This document shows positions 25,732 to 33,834 of a stretch of 64,000 nt of DNA, in pieces; the first letter of the stretch is position 1; each line of letters begins with the position of its first letter. The position numbers and the translations under genes were made by a program. Under the pieces are notes generated by a model that saw only the letters and a list, made by a program, of their open reading frames with translations, was not told where the DNA came from and ran no database searches. This DNA is from Nonomuraea pusilla (GTDB taxonomy: Bacteria; Actinomycetota; Actinomycetes; Streptosporangiales; Streptosporangiaceae). The stretch lies in assembly GCF_900109355.1 (NCBI RefSeq), contig NZ_FOBF01000009.1, positions 124,001-188,000 on the forward strand, read 5' to 3'.

Positions 25732-26750
25732 CCCCCCACGCCCACCCGAGGGCCGACGCCCCCTCAGGGATGATCGGCCGGGTCGGCGGGCAGGAGGTCC
25801 CACGGGAACGCCTGGAGCGGCGCCTCACCGAACTGCACGACGGGCCGCTGCACGCCGCCCTCCCCGCGCCTGGCACCTCGGAGCACCGCCAGCTCACCCG
25901 CTGGGTCACCCAGGTCATCCTGACGGAGGCGCTCTGCGAGCAGACCGCCGCCGACCTGGGGCTCACCCCGCTGGAAGGCGGCCCCCTCGCCCCGGTCGCC
26001 GCCGTCGAACTCGGCTCCATCAACGCCGCCGCCTACAACGGCAACCCCTGGGTCCGAGCGGTGTACGTCCACGTCACAGTGGGGGTGACCGTACCGGAGG
26101 AATGGCGCACCCCGCCACCAGAGAGCCAGGACGGGCGGAGCGAACGCGGGGCGTCAGACGAACCCCCCGGGGAAACACGACCCGGATCGGACCAGCCACC
26201 GGAAGAGAGGCGACCTGCAACGCACGAGCGACGCGGGGAAGGACAACCCATACGGAACAAGTCACCCCAGAAAGGGCAGCCTGCGGCGGACGAGCCGCCC
26301 CGGGAAAGACCTGGGGAAAGGCGGTCTGCGGTGGACGGGCTACCAGGGGAAACGCGGTCTGCGTCCGGTCGGCTTCTTGTGCGTCACCGTCTGTACGCCG
26401 ATCGGGCGTCCGCCGGTCTCGCCACGCCCGAGGACCTCGACTCCCTGGGCATGGTCACGCTCGACTCGCTGCCGAGGGCCGTGGCTGAAGCGATCCGACG
26501 GCACCCTCACGGGACGCTCGTCGGTCCCGTGGCCGACGCCCTCGGCTGGCACGTGGCCACGGCTACCCCATCGCCCGCCCCTCCCCCGCCCTCTCAGCCG
26601 CACCACCGCAGGCAGCCCCTCCTGGAGGCGGCCCGCCGGCGGGCCTTCACGCGGTGGCTCGACGACATGCGCGCCAGAAAGGTAGAGCTCGTGCCCGGTC
26701 TGGAACACCCTGGCGACCCTCGCCAGCCCGACAACCACCACAAACACTGA
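25728..26750 (+). CDS. Parvulin-like (DUF7158-type) protein with a repeat-rich insertion
   Basis: 340 aa. The N-terminal helical part (GMIGRVGGQEVPRERLERRL, LTRWVTQVILTEALCEQ) and the C-terminal LVGPVADALGWHVATA resemble SurA/PpiC-type peptidyl-prolyl isomerases; the tail LVPGLEHPGDPRQPDNHHKH is characteristic of this actinobacterial group. Residues about 127-215 are an Arg/Glu/Pro/Gly-rich degenerate repeat (DEPPGETRPG, DEPPRERPGE) splitting the domain, probably a local expansion. It overlaps both neighbours by 1-4 nt, so it is translated with the mannosidase and the ROK kinase. Function is inferred by resemblance only; no signal peptide. Confidence 0.7.
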   Translation: MTPHAHPRADAPSGMIGRVGGQEVPRERLERRLTELHDGPLHAALPAPGTSEHRQLTRWVTQVILTEALCEQTAADLGLTPLEGGPLAPVAAVELGSINAAAYNGNPWVRAVYVHVTVGVTVPEEWRTPPPESQDGRSERGASDEPPGETRPGSDQPPEERRPATHERRGEGQPIRNKSPQKGQPAADEPPRERPGERRSAVDGLPGETRSASGRLLVRHRLYADRASAGLATPEDLDSLGMVTLDSLPRAVAEAIRRHPHGTLVGPVADALGWHVATATPSPAPPPPSQPHHRRQPLLEAARRRAFTRWLDDMRARKVELVPGLEHPGDPRQPDNHHKH

Positions 26751-27883
26751 TGAACTGCGTACTTGCCATCGACATCGGAGGAACCAAGCTCGCCGCCGCG
26801 CTGGTGGACGAGGCGGGCTCCGTGCTGCGTTCCGCAACCCGGCCCACGCCGCGTACAGAGGTCATGGCGGCCCTCACCGCTCTCATCGCCGAGGTGACCG
26901 TGGACGGCCCGCCACCGCTGGCCGTCGGCATCGGCTGCGCGGGGCCGCTGGACCTCGCCGAAGGCACGGTCAGCCCGGTGAACATGCCGAGCTGGCGCGG
27001 GTTCCCGCTGCGCGACGAGGTCCAGGCGCTGACGGGGCTGCCCACCGTACTGGCGGGCGACGCGCAGTGCTTCGCCCTGGGCGAGCACTGGCTCGGCGCG
27101 GGGCAGGGCAGCAGGGCGCTGCTCGGCATCGTCGTCTCGACCGGCATCGGCGGCGGACTCGTGATCGACGGTGCGCCGATCCTCGGTCCGACCGGCAACG
27201 CCGGACATGTCGGGCACATGAGCGTCGACCCGTACGGCGAGCGCTGCGAATGCGGCGGACGCGGCTGCGTGGAGCGCTACGCCAGCGGCCCCAACATGGC
27301 CCGCTGGGCCACCGAGAACGGCTGGACCCCAGGCCGCCCGACCGGCACCCCCACGGAGAAACCAGGAGAACCGGCGGACGAACCCACAGGAGAACCAGCA
27401 GTCGCACCGGTAGACACACCGGCAGGCGGACCCACGGGGCAACCCCCAGGCGGACCGACGGACACACGGACGGGCAGACCAGTGGACACAAGGGCGGGCG
27501 GACCCACGAGGGAACCGGCAGGCGGAGCGATGGACGCAGCGTCAGGCGGACCAACGGCGGAACCGGCGGACGCCCGGGCCCTCGCAAGGGACGCGGCTGC
27601 CGGAGACCCGGTCGCCCTGGCGGCGTTCGAACGGGGAACACGGGCCCTGGCAGGCATGATCGCCTCGGTGACGGCCGGCGTCGAGGTGACCACCGTGGTC
27701 ATCGGCGGCGGGGTTTCGGCGGCGGGAAAGGTCCTGTTCGGGCCGCTGGAGCGGGCGCTCGACGACATCGCGGGCCTGCCCTTCGTCCGCGCGGTACGCA
27801 TCCAACCCAGCACCCTCGGCGTACGCGCAGGCCTGGCAGGAGCCGCCAGCCTGGCCTGGCGCCACCACACCCATTCCCCCTGA
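26750..27883 (+). CDS. ROK-family sugar kinase with an in-frame repeat insertion
   Basis: Likely phosphorylates a hexose released by the mannosidase. 377 aa against about 300-320 for the family. ATP loop LAIDIGGTKLAAALV at residue 4, IGCAGPLD, catalytic aspartate region VLAGDAQCFALGEHWLG near residue 105, GHVGHMSV and zinc motif CECGGRGCVE near residue 166. Residues about 190-270 are a Pro/Gly/Thr-rich degenerate repeat (EPADEPTGEP, RAGGPTREPAGG) not normal for ROK proteins; the C-terminal VTTVVIGGGVSAAGKVL is intact. The ATG overlaps the preceding stop (TGATG). No helix-turn-helix, so a kinase rather than a repressor. Confidence 0.9.
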   Translation: MNCVLAIDIGGTKLAAALVDEAGSVLRSATRPTPRTEVMAALTALIAEVTVDGPPPLAVGIGCAGPLDLAEGTVSPVNMPSWRGFPLRDEVQALTGLPTVLAGDAQCFALGEHWLGAGQGSRALLGIVVSTGIGGGLVIDGAPILGPTGNAGHVGHMSVDPYGERCECGGRGCVERYASGPNMARWATENGWTPGRPTGTPTEKPGEPADEPTGEPAVAPVDTPAGGPTGQPPGGPTDTRTGRPVDTRAGGPTREPAGGAMDAASGGPTAEPADARALARDAAAGDPVALAAFERGTRALAGMIASVTAGVEVTTVVIGGGVSAAGKVLFGPLERALDDIAGLPFVRAVRIQPSTLGVRAGLAGAASLAWRHHTHSP

Positions 27884-28421
27884 GCACCCAGAAACCCCTT
27901 TCCACCAGAGAAGCCGCGCGCCCCTTCCCACCGGAGAAGCCGTGCGCCCCTTTCCGCCAGAGAAACCGGGAACCCCCTTCCCCTGAACAGCCGGGAGCCC
28001 CCTTCCCCCCGAAGCCCCCTTCCTCCAAGGAGCCGGGAGCACATTTCCCCCGAAGCCCCCTTTCCTCGGGGGAGCCGGGAGCGCCGTTTCCACTGCGAGA
28101 AGTCGGGAGCCTGGAGCCGGGAGCCTGACCCCACCCAGCCTCCCCCGAAGGACAGGGGACCGATGCCACCCCAACCTCCCGCCAGGACCAGGAGCCCATC
28201 CGCCCCAACCCTTCACCCTGAGACCAGGGACGCGGTGCCGTCCCAACCCTTCACCTCTAAGACCAGGGGCGCGGTGCCGTCCCAGCCCTTCGCTCCGAGG
28301 TACAGGCGGCCGCATCGCCTCGCCCCCGCTCCTGAGGACAAAGGGCTGCTGGAACTGCTGGACAGGTCGCATGCGTGACGAGGTGGCGGACGACTCCGAG
28401 CCGGCCAGGTCGGTGGGGGGC
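27884..28421. repeat. Gene-free repeat region after the ROK kinase
   Basis: Two arrays. A 26-bp GAGAA(G/A)CCG... unit starts at 27908, 27934, 27960 and about 27985, then degenerates into GGAGCCGGGAGC and GAAGCCCCCTT blocks to about 28130. A 38-39-bp unit (CCCTTCACC...ACGCGGTGCCGT) starts at 28207, 28245 and about 28284. ORFs across it have repeat-derived composition only, and I see no gene. Confidence 0.85.
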
Positions 28422-29072
28422 TCAGGGAGTGGCCTTGCGGGCCAGGAGGAAGCCTTGGGAGGTGCGTTCGGTGGAGTCGGGGTCGCGGACGAGACGAGCC
28501 GTCACCAGGAGCCCGACCTGCGCGAGCTGGTCGGCGGCGCGGTCCGGGCGCAGGCGGTGGAAGTCCAGGGCGATCTGGTGGCCGAAGACCTCGGAGAAGT
28601 GCCGTGGTTCGTCCCCTACCTGGAAGGCGATCAGCAGGTGCCCGCCCGGCCTGAGCACCCGCGCCAGTTCGGCGAAGACGAGCGGCTGTCGCTCCGGCGG
28701 CGTGTGAACGACGGAGTACCAGCAGACGGCGGCGGCGAGATGGTTGTCGGGCAGGTCCAGCGCTTCCAGGGACCCCTCCTCGAACCGCAGCTCGGGGTGG
28801 TTGCGGCGGGCGACGGCGAGCATGCCGGGCGACAGGTCCACGCCGAAGGCCCGTACGCCGAGGGAGTCCAGGTGCGCCGTGACGATGCCGGTGCCGCAGC
28901 CCAGGTCTGCGACCGGTCCCGGGTCGGAGGCCCGGACGATCTCGGCGAACGCCCCGAGCAGGCCCCGGTCCAGCGGCTTGCCGTCGAGTTCGCGGGCGAA
29001 GTGCCGGTCGTACTCCTCGGCGAGGGCGTTGTAGGAGGCGCGGGTGGAGAGGAGGTGGGAGGCGTCGGTCAT
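28422..29072 (-). CDS. Class I SAM-dependent methyltransferase
   Basis: 216 aa. Motif I is VADLGCGTGIVTAHL (about residue 54) and the acidic end of beta-2 is in RAFGVDLSPGMLAVA; LRPGGHLLIAFQVG matches the post-IV strand. It belongs to the Methyltransf_11/UbiE-like group; the acceptor is unknown. There is no clear Shine-Dalgarno, but TATGAT at 29081-29086 on the coding strand lies 8 nt before the ATG, so the message may be leaderless. It stands alone between repeat regions. Confidence 0.92.
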   Translation of the reverse strand: MTDASHLLSTRASYNALAEEYDRHFARELDGKPLDRGLLGAFAEIVRASDPGPVADLGCGTGIVTAHLDSLGVRAFGVDLSPGMLAVARRNHPELRFEEGSLEALDLPDNHLAAAVCWYSVVHTPPERQPLVFAELARVLRPGGHLLIAFQVGDEPRHFSEVFGHQIALDFHRLRPDRAADQLAQVGLLVTARLVRDPDSTERTSQGFLLARKATP

Positions 29073-29709
29073 GGCGGGCGATCATAGCCATCGGGATCAT
29101 CATGCCCGGAGCACATTTCAACGGCCGTTCCTGGCAACCGTCATTCCTGGGATGGCGGCCCAGGATGTGTCGTTGCCATGAAGATCTTCCTCGCGCCGTC
29201 TTCCTCGCGCGGTCGCCCTCGCCGGTTCGTTCTCACCCAGATGTCCTCGCCTGACGTCCTCCCGCGGTCGTCCTCACCCAGTCGTCCTCGCCTGACGTCC
29301 TCCCGCGGTCGTTCTCACCCGGTCGTCCCCGCACTGTCGTCCTCGCACGGTCGTCTGCGGTGAAGGGGTTTCTGCGCACCGGTGGGGCCGTCCGAGCCCG
29401 AGGGCGGCGGGAGCTGCGCGGAGGCGGCGGCCAGCGCTCGACATCAGAGGTCGTGAGCGTCCGTTGGGCTTCGATCATGCCCGGTCGGCTGACAGCGGTG
29501 GTGTGAGAGGTGCCGCAGGGTCTTCGGCGGCGACGCGGTGGCGCCGCCAAGGTCGAGGTGGCGACGAGGTGGCGGACGCGTCCGTCTCCCGTATCGCCGG
29601 CAGTGCTGCCTCGAACGTCGGCGCCGAGCCGACGATGCGGCGGATGTGGCGGGGTGGCGAGGACAACCAGGCCGAGGGAAGTGACCAGGACTCGCTTTGT
29701 GATGGGCCG
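29073..29709. other. Gene-free region with a 41-bp repeat
   Basis: A 41-bp unit (beginning GTCCTCGCCTGACGTCCTCC) is repeated at 29243-29283 and 29284-29324, with related CGGTCGTCCTC fragments from 29200 to 29360. The remaining 29360-29709 has open frames on both strands but no recognisable domain, ribosome site or codon pattern, so I call nothing there. Confidence 0.7.
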
Positions 29710-29892
29710 CTACTCGCGCTCGGCGAGCTGGGCCTCGCGGCGTTCGATGATGCGGCGGGTGAAGGGGATGATCTCGACCACGCGGCTCCCGAGGTACGCG
29801 CCGATGAAGGCCAGCACCAGGAGCACGACGGGGCTGGTGGCAAGGCCGTTCATCGTGACGAACGCCTGCAGGACGGAATCGAGCATGGGCAT
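29710..29892 (-). CDS. Small single-pass membrane protein
   Basis: 60 aa beginning MPMLDSVLQAF. One hydrophobic segment (SPVVLLVLAFIGAYLGS, about residues 20-36) is followed by a basic/acidic tail (IPFTRRIIERREAQLAERE). The ATG at 29890-29892 has CGGAG about 5 nt upstream; a GTG start at 29916 is possible. No family recognised. Codon pattern and the ribosome site suggest it is real, but it is short and isolated among repeats. Confidence 0.6.
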   Translation of the reverse strand: MPMLDSVLQAFVTMNGLATSPVVLLVLAFIGAYLGSRVVEIIPFTRRIIERREAQLAERE

Positions 29893-30369
29893 GGAGACTC
29901 CGGAGGAGAGTGGCACGGGGCGACGGCCTCAGGCTAACCGGACTTTACCTATGCTCGCCCCAAAAATGGATAAAGGACGATATGTGGACGATGTTGCCCT
30001 TTATTGGATCATCGACGTCTCGTACCCATGGGCTCAGTCCGGCGTCTGCTCAGCACTGCGCAGGTATGGAGCTCCCTCCCCGACAGTGGCCGGTACGGAC
30101 CTCCCTCCCCGGGCGTGGCCAGTACAGAGCTGCCCCCCGGGATTGCCGCACCGTACGCCGCCGACTCCCCCGCGCCGGCCAGCACGTCGCCGCCTCCCCG
30201 GTACGGGACCGGGGGCGGTGGCGCCTCGGGCTGGATCGGATGGCAACCGCTGGCTTTGGGGCGGAGAGGTGGCGGCCAGTACCGCGTGGCCTGCCCGGGA
30301 GCCGGTGAGGACTCGGTGGGTCTCGCGGTACTGGTCGGGCTCTGGTCAGCGGTACTGGTCGGGCTCTGG
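29893..30369. repeat. Gene-free region with a 29-bp repeat and a 24-bp repeat
   Basis: The part nearest the small membrane gene (29940-30030) is AT-richer and may hold its promoter. A degenerate 29-bp unit occurs at 30063, 30092 and 30121 (GGTATGGAGCTCCCTCCCC, GGTACGGACCTCCCTCCCC and a third, weaker copy). A separate exact 24-bp tandem duplication begins at 30326. No gene seen. Confidence 0.8.
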
Positions 30370-30373
30370 TCAG
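30326..30373. repeat. Exact 24-bp tandem duplication covering the purH stop codon
   Basis: CGGTACTGGTCGGGCTCTGG plus TCAG occurs at 30326-30349 and again at 30350-30373. The second copy contains the purH stop (30370-30372), so the duplication extended the 3' untranslated side without changing the protein. Confidence 0.95.
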
Positions 30374-31914
30374 TGGAAGAAGTGGCGGGTGCCGGTGAAG
30401 TACAGGGTGACTCCGGCCTTCTGGGCGGCTTCGATGACCAGTTCGTCCCGGATGGAGCCGCCCGGCTGCACGATGGCCTTGACGCCGGCCTCGATGAGCA
30501 CCTCCGGGCCGTCAGGGAACGGGAAGAAGGCGTCGGACGCCGCCACCGAGCCCGGCGCGCGCTCGCCCGCCCGCGTCACCGCCAGGCGGCACGAGTCGAC
30601 CCGGTTGACCTGGCCCATGCCGACGCCCACGGTGGCGCCGTCGGCGGCGAGCAGGATGGCGTTCGACTTGACGGAGCGGCAGGCCCGCCAGGCGAAGGCG
30701 AGGTCGGCGAGCACCTCGGGCGTGGCGGCCGGGCCGGCCTTGAGCTCCCAGTGCTCGGGCGCGTCGCCGGGCGCGTCGACGCGGTCGACCGACTGCAGGA
30801 GCAGGCCTCCGTCGATCCTGCGGAACTCGACCGGCTCGGACGGCCCCTGCGGGCAGACGAGGATGCGCAGGCTCTTCTTGGCCCGCAGGACCTCCAGCGC
30901 CTCGTCGTCGTAGGCGGGGGCGACGACGACCTCGGTGAAGACGTCGGCGATCTGCCTGGCCAGTTCGGGGGTGACCTCTCGGTTCACGGCGATGACGCCG
31001 CCGTACGCCGACACCGGGTCGCACGCGTGGGCCTTGCGGTGGGCCTCGGCCACGTCGGCGCCGACGGCGATGCCGCAGGGGTTCTGGTGCTTGATGATGG
31101 CGACGCAGGGCTCGGAGAAGTCCCAGGCGGCGCGCCAGGCGGCGTCGGAGTCGAGGTAGTTGTTGTACGACATCTCCTTGCCGTGGAGCTGCTCGGCCTC
31201 CGCGAGCCCGCCGCGGCCGTCGGTGTAGAGCGCGGCGGCCTGGTGGGGGTTCTCGCCGTAGCGGAGCACGGCCTTGCGCTCCCTGGCGGAGCCGAGGAAG
31301 GCGGGCCAGCCGGTCTCGTCCGGCGTGTACGTGCCGGAGAACCAGGAGGCGACGGCCACGTCGTACGCGGCGGTGTGGGCGTAGGCGAGGCCGGCGAGCC
31401 GCCTGCGGTCGGTGAGGGTGAAGCCGCCCTCGGACAGCGCGGTGGCGACGTCGCCGTACATGCCGGGGTCGACCACGACGGCGCAGGTGTTGTGGTTCTT
31501 GGCGGCGCCGCGGATCATGGCGGGCCCGCCGATGTCGATCTGCTCGACGCACTCGGCGTCGGACGCCCCGGAGGCCACGGTCTGCTGGAACGGGTAGAGG
31601 TTGACCACGACGAGCTGGAACGGGTCGATCTCCAGCTCTTCGAGCTGCGTCACGTGGCTGGGCTTGGTGACGTCGGCGAGCAGGCCGGCGTGGACGCGCG
31701 GGTGCAGCGTCTTGACGCGCCCGTCGAGGCATTCGGGGAACCCGGTCAGCTGTTCGACCTTGGTCACCGGGATGCCGTACGACGCGATCGCGGCGGCGGT
31801 GCCGCCGGTGGACACGATCTCCACGCCCGCGCCGTCGAGTGCCCTGGCCAGCTCCTCCAGCCCGGACTTGTCGTAGACAGCGATCAACGCGCGCCGGATG
31901 GCGATGCGAGTCAC
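30370..31914 (-). CDS. purH: Bifunctional AICAR formyltransferase/IMP cyclohydrolase
   Basis: Last two steps of IMP synthesis; 514 aa, full length. The cyclohydrolase (MGS-like) domain holds VSTGGTAAAIASYGIPVTKV, DGRVKTLHPRVHAGLL and NLYPFQQTV in residues 1-135. The transformylase carries RYGENPHQAAALY, VAIIKHQNPCGIAVG and C-terminal IVQPGGSIRDELVIEAA. GTG start overlapping the purN stop (GTGA), so purNH is one operon. It uses 10-formyl-THF supplied by FolD. Confidence 0.97.
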   Translation of the reverse strand: MTRIAIRRALIAVYDKSGLEELARALDGAGVEIVSTGGTAAAIASYGIPVTKVEQLTGFPECLDGRVKTLHPRVHAGLLADVTKPSHVTQLEELEIDPFQLVVVNLYPFQQTVASGASDAECVEQIDIGGPAMIRGAAKNHNTCAVVVDPGMYGDVATALSEGGFTLTDRRRLAGLAYAHTAAYDVAVASWFSGTYTPDETGWPAFLGSARERKAVLRYGENPHQAAALYTDGRGGLAEAEQLHGKEMSYNNYLDSDAAWRAAWDFSEPCVAIIKHQNPCGIAVGADVAEAHRKAHACDPVSAYGGVIAVNREVTPELARQIADVFTEVVVAPAYDDEALEVLRAKKSLRILVCPQGPSEPVEFRRIDGGLLLQSVDRVDAPGDAPEHWELKAGPAATPEVLADLAFAWRACRSVKSNAILLAADGATVGVGMGQVNRVDSCRLAVTRAGERAPGSVAASDAFFPFPDGPEVLIEAGVKAIVQPGGSIRDELVIEAAQKAGVTLYFTGTRHFFH

Positions 31915-32540
31915 GTGGGTTCCCCTCCTGTGTTGTTACCGATGCGGACGGTTCGTCCGCTGACTGTCCAGCCCTCGCGGACCATCCGGCCGACGACGTC
32001 GACGAGCAGGCGGCGTTCGACGGTCTTGATGCGCTCGTGCAGCGTCGCCTCGTCGTCGTCGGGCAGCACGGGCACGGCCTCCTGCGCGACGATCGGCCCG
32101 GTGTCGACGCCGGCGTCGGCCAGCATCACCGTGCAGCCGGTCACCTTGACGCCGTGGGCCAGCGCGTCGCGCACGCCGTGCGCGCCCGGGAAGGACGGCA
32201 GCAGCGCGGGGTGCGTGTTGAGCACGGGGAACGCGTCGAGCGTGGGCGCGCCCAGGATCTTCATGAAACCCGCCGACACCACCAGGTCCGGTTCGTACGA
32301 CGCGATCCTGGCCGCCACCGCGGCATCCCAATCCGCCCTTGTCGGGTAATCGCCCAATTTTTCAACAAAAGTCGGCACATGAGCCCGCGCCGCCCTGGCC
32401 AGCCCCTCGATCCCCTCCCTGTCGGCGCCGACCGCCACCACGCGCGCCCCGTACGACGGGTCGGCGGAAGCGTCCAGAAGGGCCTGTAGGTTGGTTCCAG
32501 AGCCGGAGACGAGGACGACGAGCCGCCCAGCCTTAGACAC
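31911..32540 (-). CDS. purN: Phosphoribosylglycinamide formyltransferase
   Basis: Third step of purine synthesis: transfers formyl from 10-formyl-THF to GAR. 209 aa. Motifs: RLVVLVSGSGTNLQALLDA (phosphate loop), SAGFMKILGAP, and the catalytic stretch FPVLNTHPALLPSFPGAHGV with the active Asn/His, followed by VDTGPIVAQEAVPV. I chose GTG 32538-32540 because GGAG lies 5 nt before it; a GTG two codons upstream (32546) also fits. Coupled to purH by a 4-nt overlap. Confidence 0.96.
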   Translation of the reverse strand: MSKAGRLVVLVSGSGTNLQALLDASADPSYGARVVAVGADREGIEGLARAARAHVPTFVEKLGDYPTRADWDAAVAARIASYEPDLVVSAGFMKILGAPTLDAFPVLNTHPALLPSFPGAHGVRDALAHGVKVTGCTVMLADAGVDTGPIVAQEAVPVLPDDDEATLHERIKTVERRLLVDVVGRMVREGWTVSGRTVRIGNNTGGEPT

Positions 32541-32615
32541 GCACACTCCAAAGAAGGAAACAGGGTGGGGCTGACAGGGTATCTGTTCCTCTCCCAGCGA
32601 CGCAGAGGAGGTCAG

Positions 32616-33035
32616 GTGTCGACACCGGTGCAGGCACCGGCAGGCCAGCAGCCCGCCGAATCAGCGGGTCGCCGAGCGATCTGGTTGTCCATCGCAGCGC
32701 TGGCCATGACGTTCATGCTGCCGCTCGCGGGGCTGGTCATGGCGCTGTTCGCGCTCGTGGCGGGCATCCGCGCGCTTCCCCTGCTCAAGGGGGCGGGCAG
32801 GCCCACGGGCACGGCGGTGGGCGGCATCACGGTCTCCTCGCTGGCGCTCGCGCTGTCGCTGATGGCCACGGGCATGCAGCTCTACCTGATGGACGAGTAC
32901 TCCGCCTACCAGGAGTGCATGAAGGGCGCGGGCACGGTCTCGTCGCAGGGCGAGTGCTTCACGCAGTTCAGGGACTCCGCGCAGCGCAAGCTGCCCCCGG
33001 ACGTGCTGGAGGTGCTCGGCTCGATGCAGCCTTAG
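32616..33035 (+). CDS. DUF4190-like membrane protein
   Basis: 139 aa with two hydrophobic segments (IWLSIAALAMTFMLPLAGL, then a pair of Gly/Ala/Leu-rich helices to about residue 90) and a short extracytoplasmic tail with two cysteines (YQECMKGAG, QGECFTQF). The GTG at 32616 follows AGAGGAGG closely; a longer frame from 32565 lacks such a site. No reaction is known. It is divergent from purN. Confidence 0.8.
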   Translation: MSTPVQAPAGQQPAESAGRRAIWLSIAALAMTFMLPLAGLVMALFALVAGIRALPLLKGAGRPTGTAVGGITVSSLALALSLMATGMQLYLMDEYSAYQECMKGAGTVSSQGECFTQFRDSAQRKLPPDVLEVLGSMQP

Positions 33036-33045
33036 CCCCGAGGCT

Positions 33046-33411
33046 TCACGGTTCAGGCGTGGCGAGCACCCGGGTGGAGACGTCGAGGATGTCACCCAGA
33101 GCGGTGCGGGCCCGGGTGAGGTCGGCTATGCGGGAGTCCAGCTCGGCGTACTGGGCTCTGAGGTGGTCGAGAACGCACGCCTGGAGTCCGGCGCCGTCGC
33201 CGGCGAAGCAGGGCATGAGCTCGCGGATGACCTTGGTGGGGAGCCCGGCGGCGAGCAGGGTGCGGATGCGGGCGACGGTGGCGGGGGCGTCGGGGTCGTA
33301 GTGGCGGTGGCCGCCTTCGCTGCGGTGGGAGGTGAGCAGCCCCTGGGCCTCGTAGTAGCGGAGGAGACGTACGGCCACGCCGGTCTCGCGGGACAGCTCC
33401 CCGATCTTCAT
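33046..33411 (-). CDS. MerR-family transcriptional regulator
   Basis: 121 aa. The N-terminal winged helix (MKIGELSRETGVAVRLLRYY, then EAQGLL) is standard MerR, followed by a dimerisation coiled coil. A single cysteine (ACVLDH) and no metal-binding Cys cluster argue against a metal sensor. Start ATG has GAGGTGG upstream. It is divergent from a monooxygenase gene across 63 nt that contain a MerR-style promoter, which is very likely its target. Confidence 0.93.
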   Translation of the reverse strand: MKIGELSRETGVAVRLLRYYEAQGLLTSHRSEGGHRHYDPDAPATVARIRTLLAAGLPTKVIRELMPCFAGDGAGLQACVLDHLRAQYAELDSRIADLTRARTALGDILDVSTRVLATPEP

Positions 33412-33436
33412 GTGACCCACCTCGCAGGGCGGCGGC

Positions 33437-33468
33437 TTGAATCTGACACCGATGTCACATCCTACGTT
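33437..33468 (+). promoter_or_regulatory. MerR-type promoter with operator for the monooxygenase gene
   Basis: The -35 TTGAAT (33437-33442) and -10 TACGTT (33463-33468) are separated by 20 bp, longer than the usual 17, and the dyad TGACA-CCGA-TGTCA (33444-33457) lies between them. Over-long spacers with an internal dyad are the MerR signature. The predicted transcript start coincides with the ATG at 33475, giving a leaderless mRNA. Confidence 0.7.
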
Positions 33469-33474
33469 GACCAC

Positions 33475-33804
33475 ATGACGACGGTTTCGACTGCACCAGC
33501 ACCGGTTTCGCTCTACGGGTTCCTGACCCCCAAGGCCGGACACGCCGACGAGCTCAGAAGGCTCCTGATGGACCTCGTCGAGCCGTCCCGAGGGCACGAG
33601 GGCAACCTTCAGTACCACCTCCACGAGCAGGAGGACGGCCGGTTCTTCCTCTACGAGGTGTGGCGTTCGCAGGAGGACCTCGACCGGCACAACGCGACCC
33701 CCCTGCTGCGCGCCTTCATGGACGGGCTGCCTGAGCACCTCGAAGGAGCGCCCGAGGCCTACTTCGGCGCGATGAGGAGCTCCTACCCGGCCGTCGTGGC
33801 GTGA
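33475..33804 (+). CDS. Putative quinol/antibiotic-biosynthesis-type monooxygenase (ABM domain)
   Basis: 109-aa dimeric ferredoxin-fold protein: VSLYGFLTPKAGHADELRRL at the N-terminus and NLQYHLHEQEDGRFFLYEVW in the middle are the ABM pattern (YgiN-like). Such small proteins oxidise quinols or relieve electrophile stress. It starts 6 nt after a -10 box without a ribosome site. Control by the divergent MerR gene suggests induction by a small toxic compound. Confidence 0.88.
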   Translation: MTTVSTAPAPVSLYGFLTPKAGHADELRRLLMDLVEPSRGHEGNLQYHLHEQEDGRFFLYEVWRSQEDLDRHNATPLLRAFMDGLPEHLEGAPEAYFGAMRSSYPAVVA

Positions 33805-33834
33805 CGGGGGCTCACAGCGGACTCGTCATCACTG

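Noticed and set aside
27542..28372. Repeat-containing minus-strand protein of 276 codons
   Set aside because: The repeats are not in a constant frame across both arrays, there is no ribosome site, and the 5' half is antisense to the ROK gene.
29464..29937. Plus-strand frames around 29.5-29.9 kb
   Set aside because: No domain, and they run antisense to the small membrane gene that has a ribosome site and a hydrophobic segment.
30004..32349. Long plus-strand frame opposite purH
   Set aside because: Antisense to intact purH and purN; low-complexity composition.
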